A stretch of 64,000 bases of DNA from Morganella psychrotolerans (GCF_001676155.1 NZ_LZEW01000001.1:1178001-1242000), one strand, 5' to 3'. Numbered from the stretch's first letter, positions 1 to 9,558 are shown. Notes: generated by a model not told the origin, from the letters alone. Program-made: numbers and translations.

Positions 1-108
1 ATTAATTATTAAACAACTTTACACTTAATCTTAATAAGGTCTCTTTTTTACTACTTTGTGCGCAATATCCGGTTGCAGAAATAATCACCGCTTTTTAGTA
101 AAAAACAC

Positions 109-145
109 TTTACTTTTTAAATGGGAAAAATTATCATTCTCGTTG
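109..145 (+). promoter_or_regulatory. ryhB promoter with overlapping Fur box
   Basis: A -35-like TTTACT (109-114) and a -10-like TATCAT (132-137) are separated by 17 bp and would start transcription near 144. Bases 127-145, read on the minus strand, give AACGAGAATGATAATTTTT, close to the known Fur-box pattern, and they cover the -10. Fur-Fe repression that is relieved in iron starvation is the known arrangement for ryhB. The promoter is seen in the sequence; the regulation is inferred from the family. Confidence 0.75.
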
Positions 146-249
146 TCGGTACCTGAGTAAATTACTAAGGTATTGGCAAACGACATTGCTCACATTGCTT
201 CCAGTAATTTAGAAGTTTCTCAGCCAGCCTTCGCGCTGGCTTTTTTTTT
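144..249 (+). ncRNA. ryhB: RyhB iron-sparing small RNA
   Basis: Bases 181-206 contain the stretch CGACATTGCTCACATTGC followed by TTCCAGTA, which matches the conserved core of E. coli RyhB as I remember it. This core base-pairs with mRNAs of iron-using proteins such as sodB and sdhC. The RNA ends in a terminator hairpin (GCCAGC, loop CTTCGC, GCTGGC, about 223-240) followed by nine T. The 5' end is set from the promoter, giving about 106 nt. Known role: Hfq-dependent repression of non-essential iron proteins when Fur is inactive. The upstream third differs from E. coli. The neighbours (yaeR, maeB) are not the E. coli neighbours of ryhB. Confidence 0.85.
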
Positions 250-264
250 ATCCCGCATTTACTG

Positions 265-654
265 TCAGCGCTCATACAACTCCACCGGAAGATTATCCGG
301 ATCAAAACAGAATAAAAAATGTTTTCCGGTGAATTCATCCGTCCGGATCCCGTCACAGTGAATTGCCTGTGCGTCCAGAAAGGCTTTCCACGCCGCAAGG
401 TCATTCACAGCAAAGGCCAGATGGCGCAAACCGCAGGCTTCCGGCTGACTGAGACGCGCCGGACTTGCCGGGAAAGTAAACAGCTCAAGTAAATACTCTC
501 CGTTCAGCGCCAGATCGATTTTCCACGAATTCCGCGCTTCACGATAATGCTCACTGATCACCGTAAAACCAAGCACATCACAATAAAACGCCAGGCTGGC
601 CGCTTTGTCTGATGCAATCACTGCAATATGATCAATTTTCTCAATCTTCAGCAT
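265..654 (-). CDS. yaeR: VOC/glyoxalase-fold metalloprotein YaeR (GloA2)
   Basis: The 129-residue product has the same length as E. coli YaeR and similar sequence throughout. It belongs to the glyoxalase I/vicinal-oxygen-chelate superfamily, with the expected four metal ligands at H9, E57, H78 and E125. It is a cytosolic enzyme whose physiological substrate is not settled; a glyoxalase-like activity is a family inference. The ATG is preceded by AAGGAA at good spacing. It lies just downstream of maeB on the same strand, separated by a short hairpin, and converges on ryhB, whose terminator ends 16 bp from its stop codon. Confidence 0.85.
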   Translation of the reverse strand: MLKIEKIDHIAVIASDKAASLAFYCDVLGFTVISEHYREARNSWKIDLALNGEYLLELFTFPASPARLSQPEACGLRHLAFAVNDLAAWKAFLDAQAIHCDGIRTDEFTGKHFLFCFDPDNLPVELYER

Positions 655-667
655 GCTATTCCTTTAT

Positions 668-689
668 AACGCCCCGTTTCCGGGGCGTT
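668..689 (-). terminator. Hairpin between maeB and yaeR
   Basis: A nine-base-pair GC-rich stem, AACGCCCCG with CGGGGCGTT, closes a short loop. The T-tract on the minus strand is weak (TTATAAAGG follows), so it probably ends only part of the maeB transcripts and lets some read through into yaeR. Confidence 0.5.
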
Positions 690-702
690 TACCGACGTCA
701 GA

Positions 703-2982
703 TTACAGTGGCTGAGTCTGTGCTTCCACCGCAGCCAGCGCGACCATGTTCACAATACGGCGTACCGAGGAAATCGACGTCAGAATGTGTACCGGTTTAT
801 TAATCCCCATCAGTACCGGACCTACTGTCACCCCTTCTGAACTGGTGACGCGCAGCAGGTTATAACTGATACGGGCGGCTTCACCGTTTGGCATAATCAG
901 CAGGTTAGCCGCGCCTTTCAGCGGGCTGTCCGGCATCAGATCACGACGGATGGCTTCCACCAGCGCTGCATCACCGTGCATTTCGCCATCAATTTCCAGA
1001 GACGGGTCCTGTGCGCGGACCAGCGCCAGGGTGTCGCGCATTTTATCGGCAGACGGCGACCGGCAGGAGCCGAAGCTTGAACGGGATAACAGCGCCACTT
1101 TTGGCTCGATCCCGAAACGGCGTACAGCATTTGCCGCCATCAGCGTAATCTCCGCAAGCTGTTCAGCGGTCGGGTCATCATGCACATAGGTGTCTGTAAT
1201 AAAGGTATTGCCTGTCGGCAGGATCAGCGCATTCATCGCCCCGGCAGTATGGACGCCCTCATGGAAACCAAATACATTTTCCACAATATTGTAATGCTCA
1301 TGATAATCCCCGACGATTCCGCAGATCATACCGTCAGCCTCACCACGGTGAACCATTATTGCGCCAATGCTGGTCGGGTTGGTAATGATGGCGCGGCGCG
1401 CCTGCTCCTGTGTCACCCCTTTGCGTTTCATCAGCTGATAATATTCCTGCCAGTATTCAGCAAAGCGCGGATCACTTTCATTATTTACAATTTCAAAATC
1501 AGTCCCCGGGACAATCTGTAATCCCAGTTTTTTGATCCGCATCTCAATCACATCCGGGCGACCAATCAGAACAGGGAATGCCAGCCCCATACTGACCAGC
1601 TCCTGAGTCGCATGTAACATGCGCGGCTCTTCACCTTCTGCCAGCACAATCCGTTTGCGGTCTTTGCGCGCCATAGAAAAAATCGGTTTCATAAACAGCG
1701 TGGTTTTATAGACAAATTCATTCAGATGCTCAAGATACGCACTGAAATCTTCAATCGGACGGGTGGCAACACCCGTTTCCATCGCCGCTTTTGCCACTGC
1801 CGGTGCAATTTTCAGGATCAGGCGCGGATCAAATGGTTTTGGAATAATATATTCACGCCCGAAAGAGAGTTCCTGTCCGCCGTAGGCAGAAGCAACCTGC
1901 TCGCTCTGCTCTGCCAGCGCCAAATCAGCAATGGCTTTTACACACGCCAGTTTCATCTCTTCATTTATGGCGGTTGCACCTACATCAAGCGCACCACGGA
2001 AGATAAACGGGAAGCAAAGCACATTGTTAACCTGATTCGGATAATCCGAGCGCCCGGTACAGATAATGGCATCCGGACGCACTTCCAGCGCCAGCGGCGG
2101 CAGAATTTCCGGCTCCGGATTTGCCAGCGCGAGGATCAACGGATCCGGCGCCATATCTTTAACCATCGCCTGTGTCAGCACGCCGGGTCCTGAGCAGCCG
2201 AGGAAAATATCGGCACCGGGCATAGCATCCGCCAGTGAGCGCATGCCGTTATCATCAATCGCATAGGCGGCTTTGGTTTGCGCCATATTGGCTTCACGAT
2301 CTTTGTAAATCACACCTTTCGAGTCACAAACAGTGATATTTTCCCGTTTTAACCCCAGTTGCACCAGCAGGTTCATACAGGCGATAGACGCCGCACCCGC
2401 GCCGGAGACGACCAGGCGCACATCACTGATTTTTTTATTAACAATACGCAGCCCGTTCAGTACGGCGGCGGTACTGATAATCGCGGTACCGTGCTGGTCA
2501 TCATGGAATACCGGGATATTCATGCGCTCACGCAGTTTTTGCTCGATATAAAAACATTCCGGCGCTTTGATATCTTCCAGGTTAATGCCGCCGAATGTTG
2601 GCTCCAGCGATGCGATGATATCAACTAATTTATCCGGATCTGATTCATCGACTTCAATATCAAAGACATCCACACCGGAGAACTTTTTAAATAAAACGCC
2701 TTTACCTTCCATTACCGGCTTTCCGGCTAATGCTCCGATATTCCCCAGACCAAGAACCGCACTACCGTTAGAGATAACCGCGACAAGATTCCCCTTTGCC
2801 GTATATTTATAGGCCGCCAGCGGATTTTTTGCGATTTCCAGGCACGGAGCAGCAACACCCGGTGAATACGCCAGTGCAAGATCACGCTGTGTGGCAAGTG
2901 GTTTTGTCGGCGTAACGGTAATTTTGCCGGGCGACGGAAACTGATGAAAATCAAGGGCGCTTTGTTTTAATTGTTCGTCCAT
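703..2982 (-). CDS. maeB: NADP-dependent malic enzyme MaeB (malic/phosphotransacetylase-like fusion)
   Basis: This enzyme oxidatively decarboxylates malate to pyruvate with NADP+, supplying NADPH and pyruvate in the cytosol. From the [15 protein letters not shown] start the product is 759 residues, exactly the E. coli length, with near-identical blocks throughout. Residues 1 to about 430 are the malic enzyme part ([14 protein letters not shown]-binding VVSGAGAAS). The rest is the phosphotransacetylase-like domain, which in E. coli mediates acetyl-CoA control rather than Pta activity. An upstream in-frame start would add 18 residues but lacks family support. In E. coli maeB is also found upstream of the yffB-dapE region. 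Monocistronic, or weakly coupled to yaeR. Confidence 0.95.
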   Translation of the reverse strand: MDEQLKQSALDFHQFPSPGKITVTPTKPLATQRDLALAYSPGVAAPCLEIAKNPLAAYKYTAKGNLVAVISNGSAVLGLGNIGALAGKPVMEGKGVLFKKFSGVDVFDIEVDESDPDKLVDIIASLEPTFGGINLEDIKAPECFYIEQKLRERMNIPVFHDDQHGTAIISTAAVLNGLRIVNKKISDVRLVVSGAGAASIACMNLLVQLGLKRENITVCDSKGVIYKDREANMAQTKAAYAIDDNGMRSLADAMPGADIFLGCSGPGVLTQAMVKDMAPDPLILALANPEPEILPPLALEVRPDAIICTGRSDYPNQVNNVLCFPFIFRGALDVGATAINEEMKLACVKAIADLALAEQSEQVASAYGGQELSFGREYIIPKPFDPRLILKIAPAVAKAAMETGVATRPIEDFSAYLEHLNEFVYKTTLFMKPIFSMARKDRKRIVLAEGEEPRMLHATQELVSMGLAFPVLIGRPDVIEMRIKKLGLQIVPGTDFEIVNNESDPRFAEYWQEYYQLMKRKGVTQEQARRAIITNPTSIGAIMVHRGEADGMICGIVGDYHEHYNIVENVFGFHEGVHTAGAMNALILPTGNTFITDTYVHDDPTAEQLAEITLMAANAVRRFGIEPKVALLSRSSFGSCRSPSADKMRDTLALVRAQDPSLEIDGEMHGDAALVEAIRRDLMPDSPLKGAANLLIMPNGEAARISYNLLRVTSSEGVTVGPVLMGINKPVHILTSISSVRRIVNMVALAAVEAQTQPL

Positions 2983-3436
2983 AACACATCCTTTACAGGG
3001 CAAGATGACAGAGTCTGAGCCGGTCAGCCACAGCATCAGTATGCCGCCGGCAAATTATTTAAAGATACAATAACAGTATACTAATAAATAACCGAATAGT
3101 GAAAATACTGTAATATTCATGTGTTTAATGTTTACAGAGTGTTGAAAAAAACGACATTTCATTATGTGCCTGCCTGATATATCTGACCAAATACCGTTAT
3201 TCCGCGTATTGTTTCCCCGTATCAGAAACCGGTTAATTTATCCGCACAATATACTTTACGTTATTAGAGTCGTTATTATTTTTAAATGGTTTGTTATTTG
3301 CACATATAACCGTTTTGCGTAAAAATCAATTGTCAGCCGCGATAATGATATTTTTATGTTTTTAATAATAAGCATATCAATTAAATCGCCATAATTAATA
3401 TGGCTTCATACCGTACACCCGGCAAGGGAGAATTCT
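2983..3436. other. AT-rich divergent intergenic region
   Basis: This 454-bp stretch separates maeB from the divergent NarP-like regulator and must hold both promoters. It is visibly AT-rich and has no plausible reading frame. I see no recognisable operator, repeat copy or terminator in it. A purine-rich AAGGGAGAA just before 3437 is the likely ribosome-binding site of the regulator. Confidence 0.5.
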
Positions 3437-4067
3437 ATGCCTCATCACACTATTATGGTTATTGATGACCACCCGTTGTTACGCTATGGTTTTCAAATGC
3501 TTTTACAGCCGGATTACGCGCTGACCATCATGCCTGAGCCAACGGATAACGCGGGGCTTTTTGCCTATATTCATCAGCATGTTCCCCGCATGATTATATT
3601 AGATATTAATATTCACGCTTTTTCAGGAATTGATTTCATTAAGAAACTCCGCCATAAAAGAGTGCCCAGTTATATTCTGGTATTTTCACAGTCACAAGAG
3701 CGAAATGATATATACGCGGCTATTGATGCTGGGGCTGATGGTTATATATTGAAGAATTGCGATGTTGATTATTTAGCAGATCAGATAAAGAATGCATTTC
3801 AGGGGAAAAAAAATATTCAGCGAATCTGTCTGTAAAATATTACAGGAGCGGGAGCATTTTCATGACCCGATAACCTATCTTACCCGGCGGGAGTCAGATG
3901 TTCTGAAAGAACTGGCCTGCGGGATGAAAAATAAAGAGATAGCAAGGGCGCTGTATATTTCAGAAGAAACGGTAAAAGTACACATCCGTAATATCCTGAA
4001 AAAACTGAATGTCTCCACGCGGCTGGCAGCCAGCCTGTTGTATCTCAAACACCGGCTCCCCCGCTGA
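3437..4067 (+). pseudogene. NarL/FixJ-family response regulator, NarP-like, +1 frameshift in an A8 tract
   Basis: Read with one A removed from the A8 run at 3806-3813, this is a 209-residue regulator. The receiver domain (about 1-125) has the acidic pair (VIDDHPLL), phospho-acceptor aspartate (ILDINI) and lysine (GYILKN). The C-terminal LuxR helix-turn-helix contains ISEETVKVHIRN. The sequence is closest, from memory, to E. coli NarP (nitrate/nitrite response, partner kinase NarQ). As written, the receiver frame stops at 3835 and the DNA-binding part is in another frame. A sequencing error is more likely than true inactivation, because the same kind of +1 error recurs in this window. In E. 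coli the narQ gene lies near this position; no kinase is seen here. Confidence 0.75.
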
Positions 4068-4095
4068 GCGGATATCCCCGGGCGCGTCTTGGGGA

Positions 4096-4653
4096 TTATT
4101 CGTTTTCACTGTCAATACTGGCAGGTGTCGGATAATTAAGCAGCTCCAGGGTACCGTCCGGGTTTTCGCGGACATCCACCTGGATAACTTCTTTGTTCAT
4201 TCCGCGGATAACGGTATCCACCTCACTGTACGCGTAGCGGATACTTTTATCCCGCGCCCAGTCCGGCATATCTGTCACACCATAGTAAAAATAAACGGTA
4301 TTAATACCGTTTTCCTGAAATTCAATGGCAGTGACTTTACTGATGCGCAGAGCTCCGTAACAGAAATCTTCACGAGCCTGCCAGGCATCACGCCCTTTTT
4401 CTGTCAGTGTGTACTCCACACCTTCAGGTTTAATGGTTGCAGTGATTAACCCCACCGTTGCCAGAGCATTGAGGCGCGAAATCATCCAGGGTTCGGACTG
4501 GCTTGAACTCAGTTGCGGCCATTTGTGCTCATCAAGGCACAATTCACTGTTTTCCACAAACTTGTGCTGGAGCTCAGTCAGATAAAAATCTGTTTGTCCC
4601 GCAAAGGTAAACCCGGCAAACAACAGCGTGCTTATGGCTAAGTACTCTCTCAT
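4096..4653 (-). CDS. Exported protein of unknown function
   Basis: The 185-residue product starts with a likely Sec signal peptide (hydrophobic core in residues 4-17, AGQ cleavage region near 19-20), so it should be periplasmic or surface-located. The middle (about 60-95, ending EYTLTEKGRDAW) looks like a small winged-helix-type segment, which is odd for an exported protein and may only be structural. I do not recognise the family. It is a single gene on the minus strand, convergent with the NarP-like regulator 28 bp away and divergent from yffB. The C-terminus is acidic (SENE). Confidence 0.7.
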   Translation of the reverse strand: MREYLAISTLLFAGFTFAGQTDFYLTELQHKFVENSELCLDEHKWPQLSSSQSEPWMISRLNALATVGLITATIKPEGVEYTLTEKGRDAWQAREDFCYGALRISKVTAIEFQENGINTVYFYYGVTDMPDWARDKSIRYAYSEVDTVIRGMNKEVIQVDVRENPDGTLELLNYPTPASIDSENE

Positions 4654-4814
4654 CTATCCCGTCTCAACATCTTCCGGATGTATTTATCCGGTTTTGGTGT
4701 AATGCTAACTCACTTTTTTCCATTTATCGAATATTCTCTGCGCGTAACGCTCTGGATAACTACGCCAAATTACCGCATTATGCTATTTTTCGTGTTCACG
4801 ACAAAGGATTAAAG

Positions 4815-5183
4815 ATGAAAAATACACCCTCCGTCTACCGGATTTTTGGTATCAAAAATTGCGACACGATGAAAAAAGCCCGCGCATGGCTGGATACAAA
4901 CGGGATCGCATATGAATTCCACGACTACCGGCAGGATGGCATTGATGCCGCGCTGCTGACAGAATTTATCCGTCATATTGACCTGACACAACTGCTCAAT
5001 AAACGCGGCACCACCTGGCGCCAGCTGGATAAAACAGAGCAGGATGCCGCGACTGATACCGCTGCTGCTATCCGTCTGATGACGGAAAAACCGGCCTTAA
5101 TTAAACGCCCGGTGCTGGTTTCCCCGGACGGTCGCTACCACCTTGGTTTTAAAGCTGATGACTATCAGCAGTTCTGCCGCTGA
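4815..5183 (+). CDS. yffB: ArsC/Spx-family protein YffB
   Basis: The 122-residue thioredoxin-fold protein belongs to the ArsC/Spx family. The N-terminal FGIKNCDTMKKA carries the single conserved cysteine (C16) where arsenate reductases have their catalytic Cys. E. coli YffB, of about the same length, is also encoded directly before dapE. The family role is thought to be glutathione-dependent thiol reductase activity; the physiological substrate is unknown. Ribosome-binding site AAAGGA lies 7 bases before ATG. A full copy of the palindromic repeat separates it from dapE. Confidence 0.88.
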   Translation: MKNTPSVYRIFGIKNCDTMKKARAWLDTNGIAYEFHDYRQDGIDAALLTEFIRHIDLTQLLNKRGTTWRQLDKTEQDAATDTAAAIRLMTEKPALIKRPVLVSPDGRYHLGFKADDYQQFCR

Positions 5184-5191
5184 ATATCGCC

Positions 5192-5316
5192 ATACCCTTA
5201 TTCATTCAAACTGCAGGTTCGTTGGCGGCATGAAGCCAGCCGGGTCACATACTGATGTATGCTCCCCGTCTATCTTCCCTTGCCGCCTGCCTGCATCTTG
5301 AATGACGTTGGGTATA
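5192..5316 (-). repeat. Palindromic intergenic repeat, copy R1 (full length)
   Basis: This about 125-bp copy begins ATACCCTTATTCATTCAAAC and ends AATGACGTTGGGTATA. It lies between yffB and dapE, with its right end about 20 bp before the dapE start. I define + orientation as TATACCCAACGTCATTC on the left; this copy is inverted. It contains the shared core GGGTCACATACTGATGTATG, itself palindromic. Confidence 0.9.
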
Positions 5317-5337
5317 TAAATTAAGTAAGGAAGCACA

Positions 5338-6468
5338 ATGCATTGTCCTGTAATTGAACTGGCAAAACAACTTATCAGCCGCGAATCTGTCAGCCCGGAC
5401 GATAACGGCTGCCAGGCACTGATGACTGAACGCCTGGCGGCCATCGGCTTTACCGTTGAACAAATGCCCTCCGGCGATACTCAAAATTTCTGGGCGCACC
5501 GGGGCGGCAACGGAAAAACACTCGCCTTTGCCGGACATACAGATGTTGTGCCGCCGGGAGACACCGCCCGCTGGCGCACCCCGCCTTTTGAACCCGCCCT
5601 GATAGATGGCATGCTGTACGGACGCGGTGCCGCAGATATGAAAGGCTCTCTCGCCGCCATGATGGTTGCCGCCGAGCGCTTTGTCTCGCGTTATCCGCAA
5701 TATCCGGGTCGCCTGGCATTTCTGATTACCTCCGATGAAGAGGCTGCCGCGACCGACGGCACAGTGAAAGTTGTGCAAGCGCTGATGAAGCGCAATGAAA
5801 AGGTGGAATATTGCCTGGTCGGCGAACCATCAAGCCAGACACAACTGGGGGATACCATCAAAAATGGCCGCCGTGGCTCAATTACAGCTAATCTGACCAT
5901 TCACGGTATTCAGGGGCACGTTGCGTATCCGCATCTGGCGGATAACCCGGTTCACCGCGCTATACCCTTTATACAAGAGCTGATAAACACGCACTGGGAC
6001 AGCGGCAACGAATTCTTCCCGCCGACCAGTATGCAGATAGCCAATATTCACGCCGGAACCGGCAGCAATAATATTATCCCGGGTGATTTGTTCGTGCAGT
6101 TTAATTTCCGTTTCAGCAGTGAATCCACCAGTACGCAACTGGAAGCCCTTGTTGCGGCACTGCTGGAGAAGCATCAGTTACCGCACAGTATCAGCTGGTC
6201 ACTCTCCGGGCATCCGTTCCTGACGCCTGAAGGACCACTGACAGAGGCAGTTTGCCACGCTGTCGGGCAGTATTGTCACCTGACACCGGAATTGTCGACC
6301 AGCGGCGGAACCTCTGACGGACGTTTTATCGCGCAGATGGGTACACAGGTTGTCGAGCTGGGACCGCTGAATGCCACAATCCATAAAGTAGATGAATGTG
6401 TAAGTGCCGCTGATTTGCAGCAACTCAGCCGTATCTATCAGCGCATTATGGAGCAGATTTTACTATGA
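5338..6468 (+). CDS. dapE: Succinyl-diaminopimelate desuccinylase DapE
   Basis: DapE hydrolyses N-succinyl-LL-2,6-diaminopimelate to LL-DAP and succinate in the lysine and peptidoglycan-precursor pathway. The 376-residue product has the two-zinc M20 peptidase signature at the positions known for DapE: H67 (AGHTDVV), D100 ([10 protein letters not shown]), catalytic E134 with E135 (TSDEEA), E163 (VGEPSS) and a C-terminal histidine (ATIHKVDE). AAGGAAG precedes the ATG, starting 13 bases upstream. The stop codon overlaps the start of the next gene, so the two are translationally coupled. Essential in most enterobacteria. Confidence 0.97.
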   Translation: MHCPVIELAKQLISRESVSPDDNGCQALMTERLAAIGFTVEQMPSGDTQNFWAHRGGNGKTLAFAGHTDVVPPGDTARWRTPPFEPALIDGMLYGRGAADMKGSLAAMMVAAERFVSRYPQYPGRLAFLITSDEEAAATDGTVKVVQALMKRNEKVEYCLVGEPSSQTQLGDTIKNGRRGSITANLTIHGIQGHVAYPHLADNPVHRAIPFIQELINTHWDSGNEFFPPTSMQIANIHAGTGSNNIIPGDLFVQFNFRFSSESTSTQLEALVAALLEKHQLPHSISWSLSGHPFLTPEGPLTEAVCHAVGQYCHLTPELSTSGGTSDGRFIAQMGTQVVELGPLNATIHKVDECVSAADLQQLSRIYQRIMEQILL

Positions 6469-7151
6469 TGACCTTTGAGATGCTGACCGGGCAGACGCGT
6501 GACCATGTGATTAATTTTGCCGGTAATCATCACCTGCAATTCAATGCCACCAAAGCGTTTCTGGCAATGCAGAAAGCCGCCGCCGGAGCGGGATTTAAAC
6601 TGATGCCTGCCAGTTCGTTCCGTGATTTTGCGCGCCAGCAGAGTATCTGGAATGAGAAATTTGCCGGAACCCGCACTGTAAATGATGCGGATAACCGCCC
6701 GCTGGATGTATCTGTGCTGTCAGAAGCGCAGCGCTGTCAGGCAATTCTGCGCTGGTCTGCCCTGCCGGGCGCCAGCCGCCATCACTGGGGAACGGAGGTG
6801 GATTATTACGATCCGTTCCGCCTGCCTGCTGACACATCGCTGCAACTTGAGCCTTGGGAATACGAGGAAGGCGGCTATTTTGCGACACTGTCTGCCTGGT
6901 TAACAGAGAATATGGCGCAGTTTGATTTTTATCTGCCGTTCACACAGAAAAAAACAGGTGGCGTGGCGTATGAGCCCTGGCATATCAGCTACTGGCCGCT
7001 CTCATATGAAGCGGAGCAACTTTATACTGTAGATACACTGGAACAGGTGCTGAACACGCAGGAGATTGCAGGGAAAACCTGGCTTCTGGCAAACCTGGAC
7101 AGTATTTATCAGCACTATGTCCGCCTGCCGGGTTCGTCTGCCGGAAAATAG
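6465..7151 (+). CDS. M15-family D-Ala-D-Ala carboxypeptidase-like protein (VanY type)
   Basis: The 228-residue product carries the M15 zinc-peptidase signature: S104-R-H106-H-W-G109-T-E-V-D113 (SxHxxGxxxD) and E170-P-W-H173. Known members trim D-alanine from peptidoglycan stems. No signal peptide is visible, so action in the cytoplasm, for example on recycled peptides, or export by another route is possible. It overlaps dapE by 4 bp and is therefore co-expressed with the DAP pathway gene. Two adjacent ATG codons (6465, 6468) are possible starts. E. coli K-12 does not have this gene after dapE, as far as I recall. Confidence 0.8.
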   Translation: MMTFEMLTGQTRDHVINFAGNHHLQFNATKAFLAMQKAAAGAGFKLMPASSFRDFARQQSIWNEKFAGTRTVNDADNRPLDVSVLSEAQRCQAILRWSALPGASRHHWGTEVDYYDPFRLPADTSLQLEPWEYEEGGYFATLSAWLTENMAQFDFYLPFTQKKTGGVAYEPWHISYWPLSYEAEQLYTVDTLEQVLNTQEIAGKTWLLANLDSIYQHYVRLPGSSAGK

Positions 7152-7574
7152 TTAATCTTCCGGTTTCCCCGGTTTTTCCTCTGATGCCGCCGGGTTCTGT
7201 GGCGGCATTTCTTCAGTCTCCGGCAAACGCAGCATAAAAATCAGCAGGCAGGCTAAAATCACCAGTAATAACAGCCGGATATAAATCAGCTTCACCAGCC
7301 AGAGAGAAACAGCAAAGGTCACTAAAATAACCATCACGGCACGGCGCTTTGCCTTACGCGGTAAACCTTTGTGTTCCTGCCAGTGACGGATATAACCGCC
7401 GAACCAGGAACGGTACAGCAGCCAGTGATGAAAACGCGGGGATGAACGGGAGAAGCACCATGCCGCCAGCAGCAGAAACGGCGTTGTCGGCAACAAAGGC
7501 AAAACAACACCCAGTGTTGCCAGTACAACGGCAATCCAGCCGCATAACAACAGCAGCAAGCGTGTAAATGGCAT
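7152..7574 (-). CDS. ybaN: DUF454 inner membrane protein YbaN
   Basis: The product is closely similar to E. coli YbaN, including the block LPLLPTTPFLLLAAWCF. I chose the ATG at 7574 (140 residues, GGGAGAG upstream, aligns with E. coli YbaN) over an upstream GTG that would add 11 residues. Three to four hydrophobic segments predict an inner-membrane protein. The soluble C-terminal tail is longer than in E. coli and rich in Pro and Glu. Function unknown. It converges on the M15 peptidase gene with no gap between the two stop codons. Confidence 0.85.
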   Translation of the reverse strand: MPFTRLLLLLCGWIAVVLATLGVVLPLLPTTPFLLLAAWCFSRSSPRFHHWLLYRSWFGGYIRHWQEHKGLPRKAKRRAVMVILVTFAVSLWLVKLIYIRLLLLVILACLLIFMLRLPETEEMPPQNPAASEEKPGKPED

Positions 7575-7638
7575 CCTTTTATCTCTCTCCCGATGATAGC
7601 TCTGCACGATTATAGTTCTGCACGATGTTATCGTTATG

Positions 7639-7764
7639 TATACCCTTATTCATTCAAACTGCAGGTTCGTTGGCTGTGCTCATCCAGCCGGGTCACATAC
7701 TAATGTATGCTCCCCGTCTGGCTTCCCTTGCCGCCTGCCTGCAATTCGAATGACGTTGGGTATA
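7639..7764 (-). repeat. Palindromic intergenic repeat, copy R2 (full length)
   Basis: A 126-bp copy with TATACCC and GGGTATA ends, inverted orientation. It sits just upstream of ybaN and downstream of the thiamine-diphosphate enzyme gene. The core GGGTCACATACTAATGTATG is present. Confidence 0.9.
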
Positions 7765-7831
7765 TACTCTAAATAATTCAGGATGATGAGTATAACACTA
7801 TATTCAACCGGCTTCTGAGGTAGGACGACAA

Positions 7832-7862
7832 AGCCGCGTCCCGTTTTAACCGGGACGCGGCT
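7832..7862 (-). terminator. Strong hairpin downstream of the decarboxylase gene
   Basis: AGCCGCGTCCCG pairs with CGGGACGCGGCT around a short A/T-rich loop. The minus-strand tail CTTTGTCG has only a short T-run. It most likely ends the 7930-9558 transcript. Confidence 0.7.
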
Positions 7863-7929
7863 CAGAGTATTAAAATAAAAAATAAACTTTAAAATCAAAT
7901 GATTGATAATTTAATTTTGGTCACCTGCT

Positions 7930-9558
7930 TTATATCAGCGGCGGTATTGACGGCTGGATCGGCACAACCAGCACAGTCGGACCTTTACGCGCCAGTGCCG
8001 CTTTACAGGCAGCAGTTACTTCATCTTCCGTCTCTGCCCTGACTGCTGTACAGCCATAACCCGTTGCCAGTGCGACAATATCCAGCCCCGGAATGTCAAG
8101 CCCCGGCACACCCGGCGTCTCTTCCAGTACGGCAAACGATTTCAGAATGCCGTACTGACGGTTTTCCGGAATAATAAACAGCACCGGCAATTGATGCTGT
8201 GCCGCCGTCCATAGCCCCTGAACAGAATATTGCATTGAGCCGTCACCGATTATCGCCACCACCGGGCGGTTTCGCCCGCTGTCCCGTTCACCGAGTGCTA
8301 TCCCGGCACTCGCCGGCAGATTCCAGCCCAGCGATCCGCTGGCAAAAGTATAGAAGGAGTCCGGTTTATCAATAGGCCAGGCGGTATGCAGTTCGCCGAG
8401 ATTAGACGGCGATTCTTCCACCAGGATGGCATTTTCAGGCACCACACTTCTTACCGCGCGGAATAGTTGTGCCGCACTCAGCACACTGCCTGCAACAGGC
8501 TCCGGTGCCGCAGGGTGCGCAGCCATGCCATGCGGCTGTTTACAGACGGCAGCAGCCCGTGCGGGACGCGCAGCAACCAGTTCGGTTAACTGTTCAACCG
8601 CCAGTACCGCATCACACAACAAACTGTCACCCACCGGCGCACGACCGGCTTCAGACGGATCGTCTGTTACATGCAGCAGGCGCAATCCCTGCGGGATATA
8701 TTCACCGGCGACATACGGATAATAACGGAATACCGGCGCACCGATCACAATAGCTACGTCATGCCCGGCGAGCTTGTCTGACAACGGTTTGATCGCAAAC
8801 GGCAGACCACCGGCATACAACGGGTGGGATTCCGGAAATGGCGGGCGCTCCGAGGCCGGTGCTGCATGTACCGGGATATTCAGCTTTTCTGCCAGCCGGA
8901 TCCCCGCGTCCCAGCCCTCTCCCCGCGCAATCGCAGAGCCATAAATAAGTACCGGATTTTTCGCCGCAGACAGTGCCTGCGCAAATTCCCTGATCCGCAC
9001 AGGGTCAGGCCCGATACGTTGAGTCACCGAGCGGACAACCGCAGGTGCCGCACCCGCAGGTTGATCCCAGTCATCCAGCGGAATGGATAAAAAGACCGGA
9101 CCTGCCGGAGGTTGCAGCGCCATCGCATACGCGCGCATAAATGCCGCCGGAACATCTTCTGCCCTGACCGGCTGATAACTCCATTTCACCCAGGGTTTCG
9201 GCAGTGTTTCCGGTTCAATATTAGTCAGCCACGGCTCCATCAGCAGCATGTCGCGGGTTTGGTTACCGGCAGTAATAATCAGCGGCGTACGGTTCATAAA
9301 TGCGGTCAGAATATTACTCATCGCATTGCTCAGCCCGGCAGAGGTATGCACATTCACCAGTGCCACATTGCGTGTGGATTGCGCATAACCATCTGCTGCC
9401 GCCACAGCGGAAGATTCATGTAATGTCTGGATATAGCGAAAATCTGACGGAAAGTTTTTCAGAAACGTTTCTTCCGTCGACCCCGGGTTACCAAATACCG
9501 TGGTTATATTCAGTTGTCGCAGCAATTCAAATGTCACTTGCCGGATTGTTTTGTCCAT
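7930..9558 (-). CDS. Benzoylformate-decarboxylase-like thiamine diphosphate enzyme
   Basis: The 542-residue protein has the three domains of ThDP-dependent 2-oxoacid decarboxylases: pyrimidine domain (about 1-170), central domain (about 190-330) and pyrophosphate domain with GDGS ... IIPENRQYG. It resembles Pseudomonas benzoylformate decarboxylase (MdlC), with equivalents of S26 (here S27 in GNPGSTEE), E47 (E48) and H70 (H71 in NVHTSAG). Where I recall the catalytic H281 in FRYH, this protein has FRYY, and where MdlC has GAL after NNGTY it has GIL. A changed substrate, perhaps another 2-oxoacid, is therefore likely. It is a single-gene transcript with its own terminator. The exact reaction cannot be told from the sequence. 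Confidence 0.7.
   Translation of the reverse strand: MDKTIRQVTFELLRQLNITTVFGNPGSTEETFLKNFPSDFRYIQTLHESSAVAAADGYAQSTRNVALVNVHTSAGLSNAMSNILTAFMNRTPLIITAGNQTRDMLLMEPWLTNIEPETLPKPWVKWSYQPVRAEDVPAAFMRAYAMALQPPAGPVFLSIPLDDWDQPAGAAPAVVRSVTQRIGPDPVRIREFAQALSAAKNPVLIYGSAIARGEGWDAGIRLAEKLNIPVHAAPASERPPFPESHPLYAGGLPFAIKPLSDKLAGHDVAIVIGAPVFRYYPYVAGEYIPQGLRLLHVTDDPSEAGRAPVGDSLLCDAVLAVEQLTELVAARPARAAAVCKQPHGMAAHPAAPEPVAGSVLSAAQLFRAVRSVVPENAILVEESPSNLGELHTAWPIDKPDSFYTFASGSLGWNLPASAGIALGERDSGRNRPVVAIIGDGSMQYSVQGLWTAAQHQLPVLFIIPENRQYGILKSFAVLEETPGVPGLDIPGLDIVALATGYGCTAVRAETEDEVTAACKAALARKGPTVLVVPIQPSIPPLI

Noticed and set aside
3827-4067. DNA-binding half of the NarP-like regulator as an independent gene
   Set aside because: Its only start lies inside the receiver region and its sequence continues the upstream frame exactly once one A is removed.
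7680-7898. 72-codon open frame on the minus strand
   Set aside because: It runs through repeat copy R2 and a terminator hairpin and has no family features; similar frames appear in every repeat copy.
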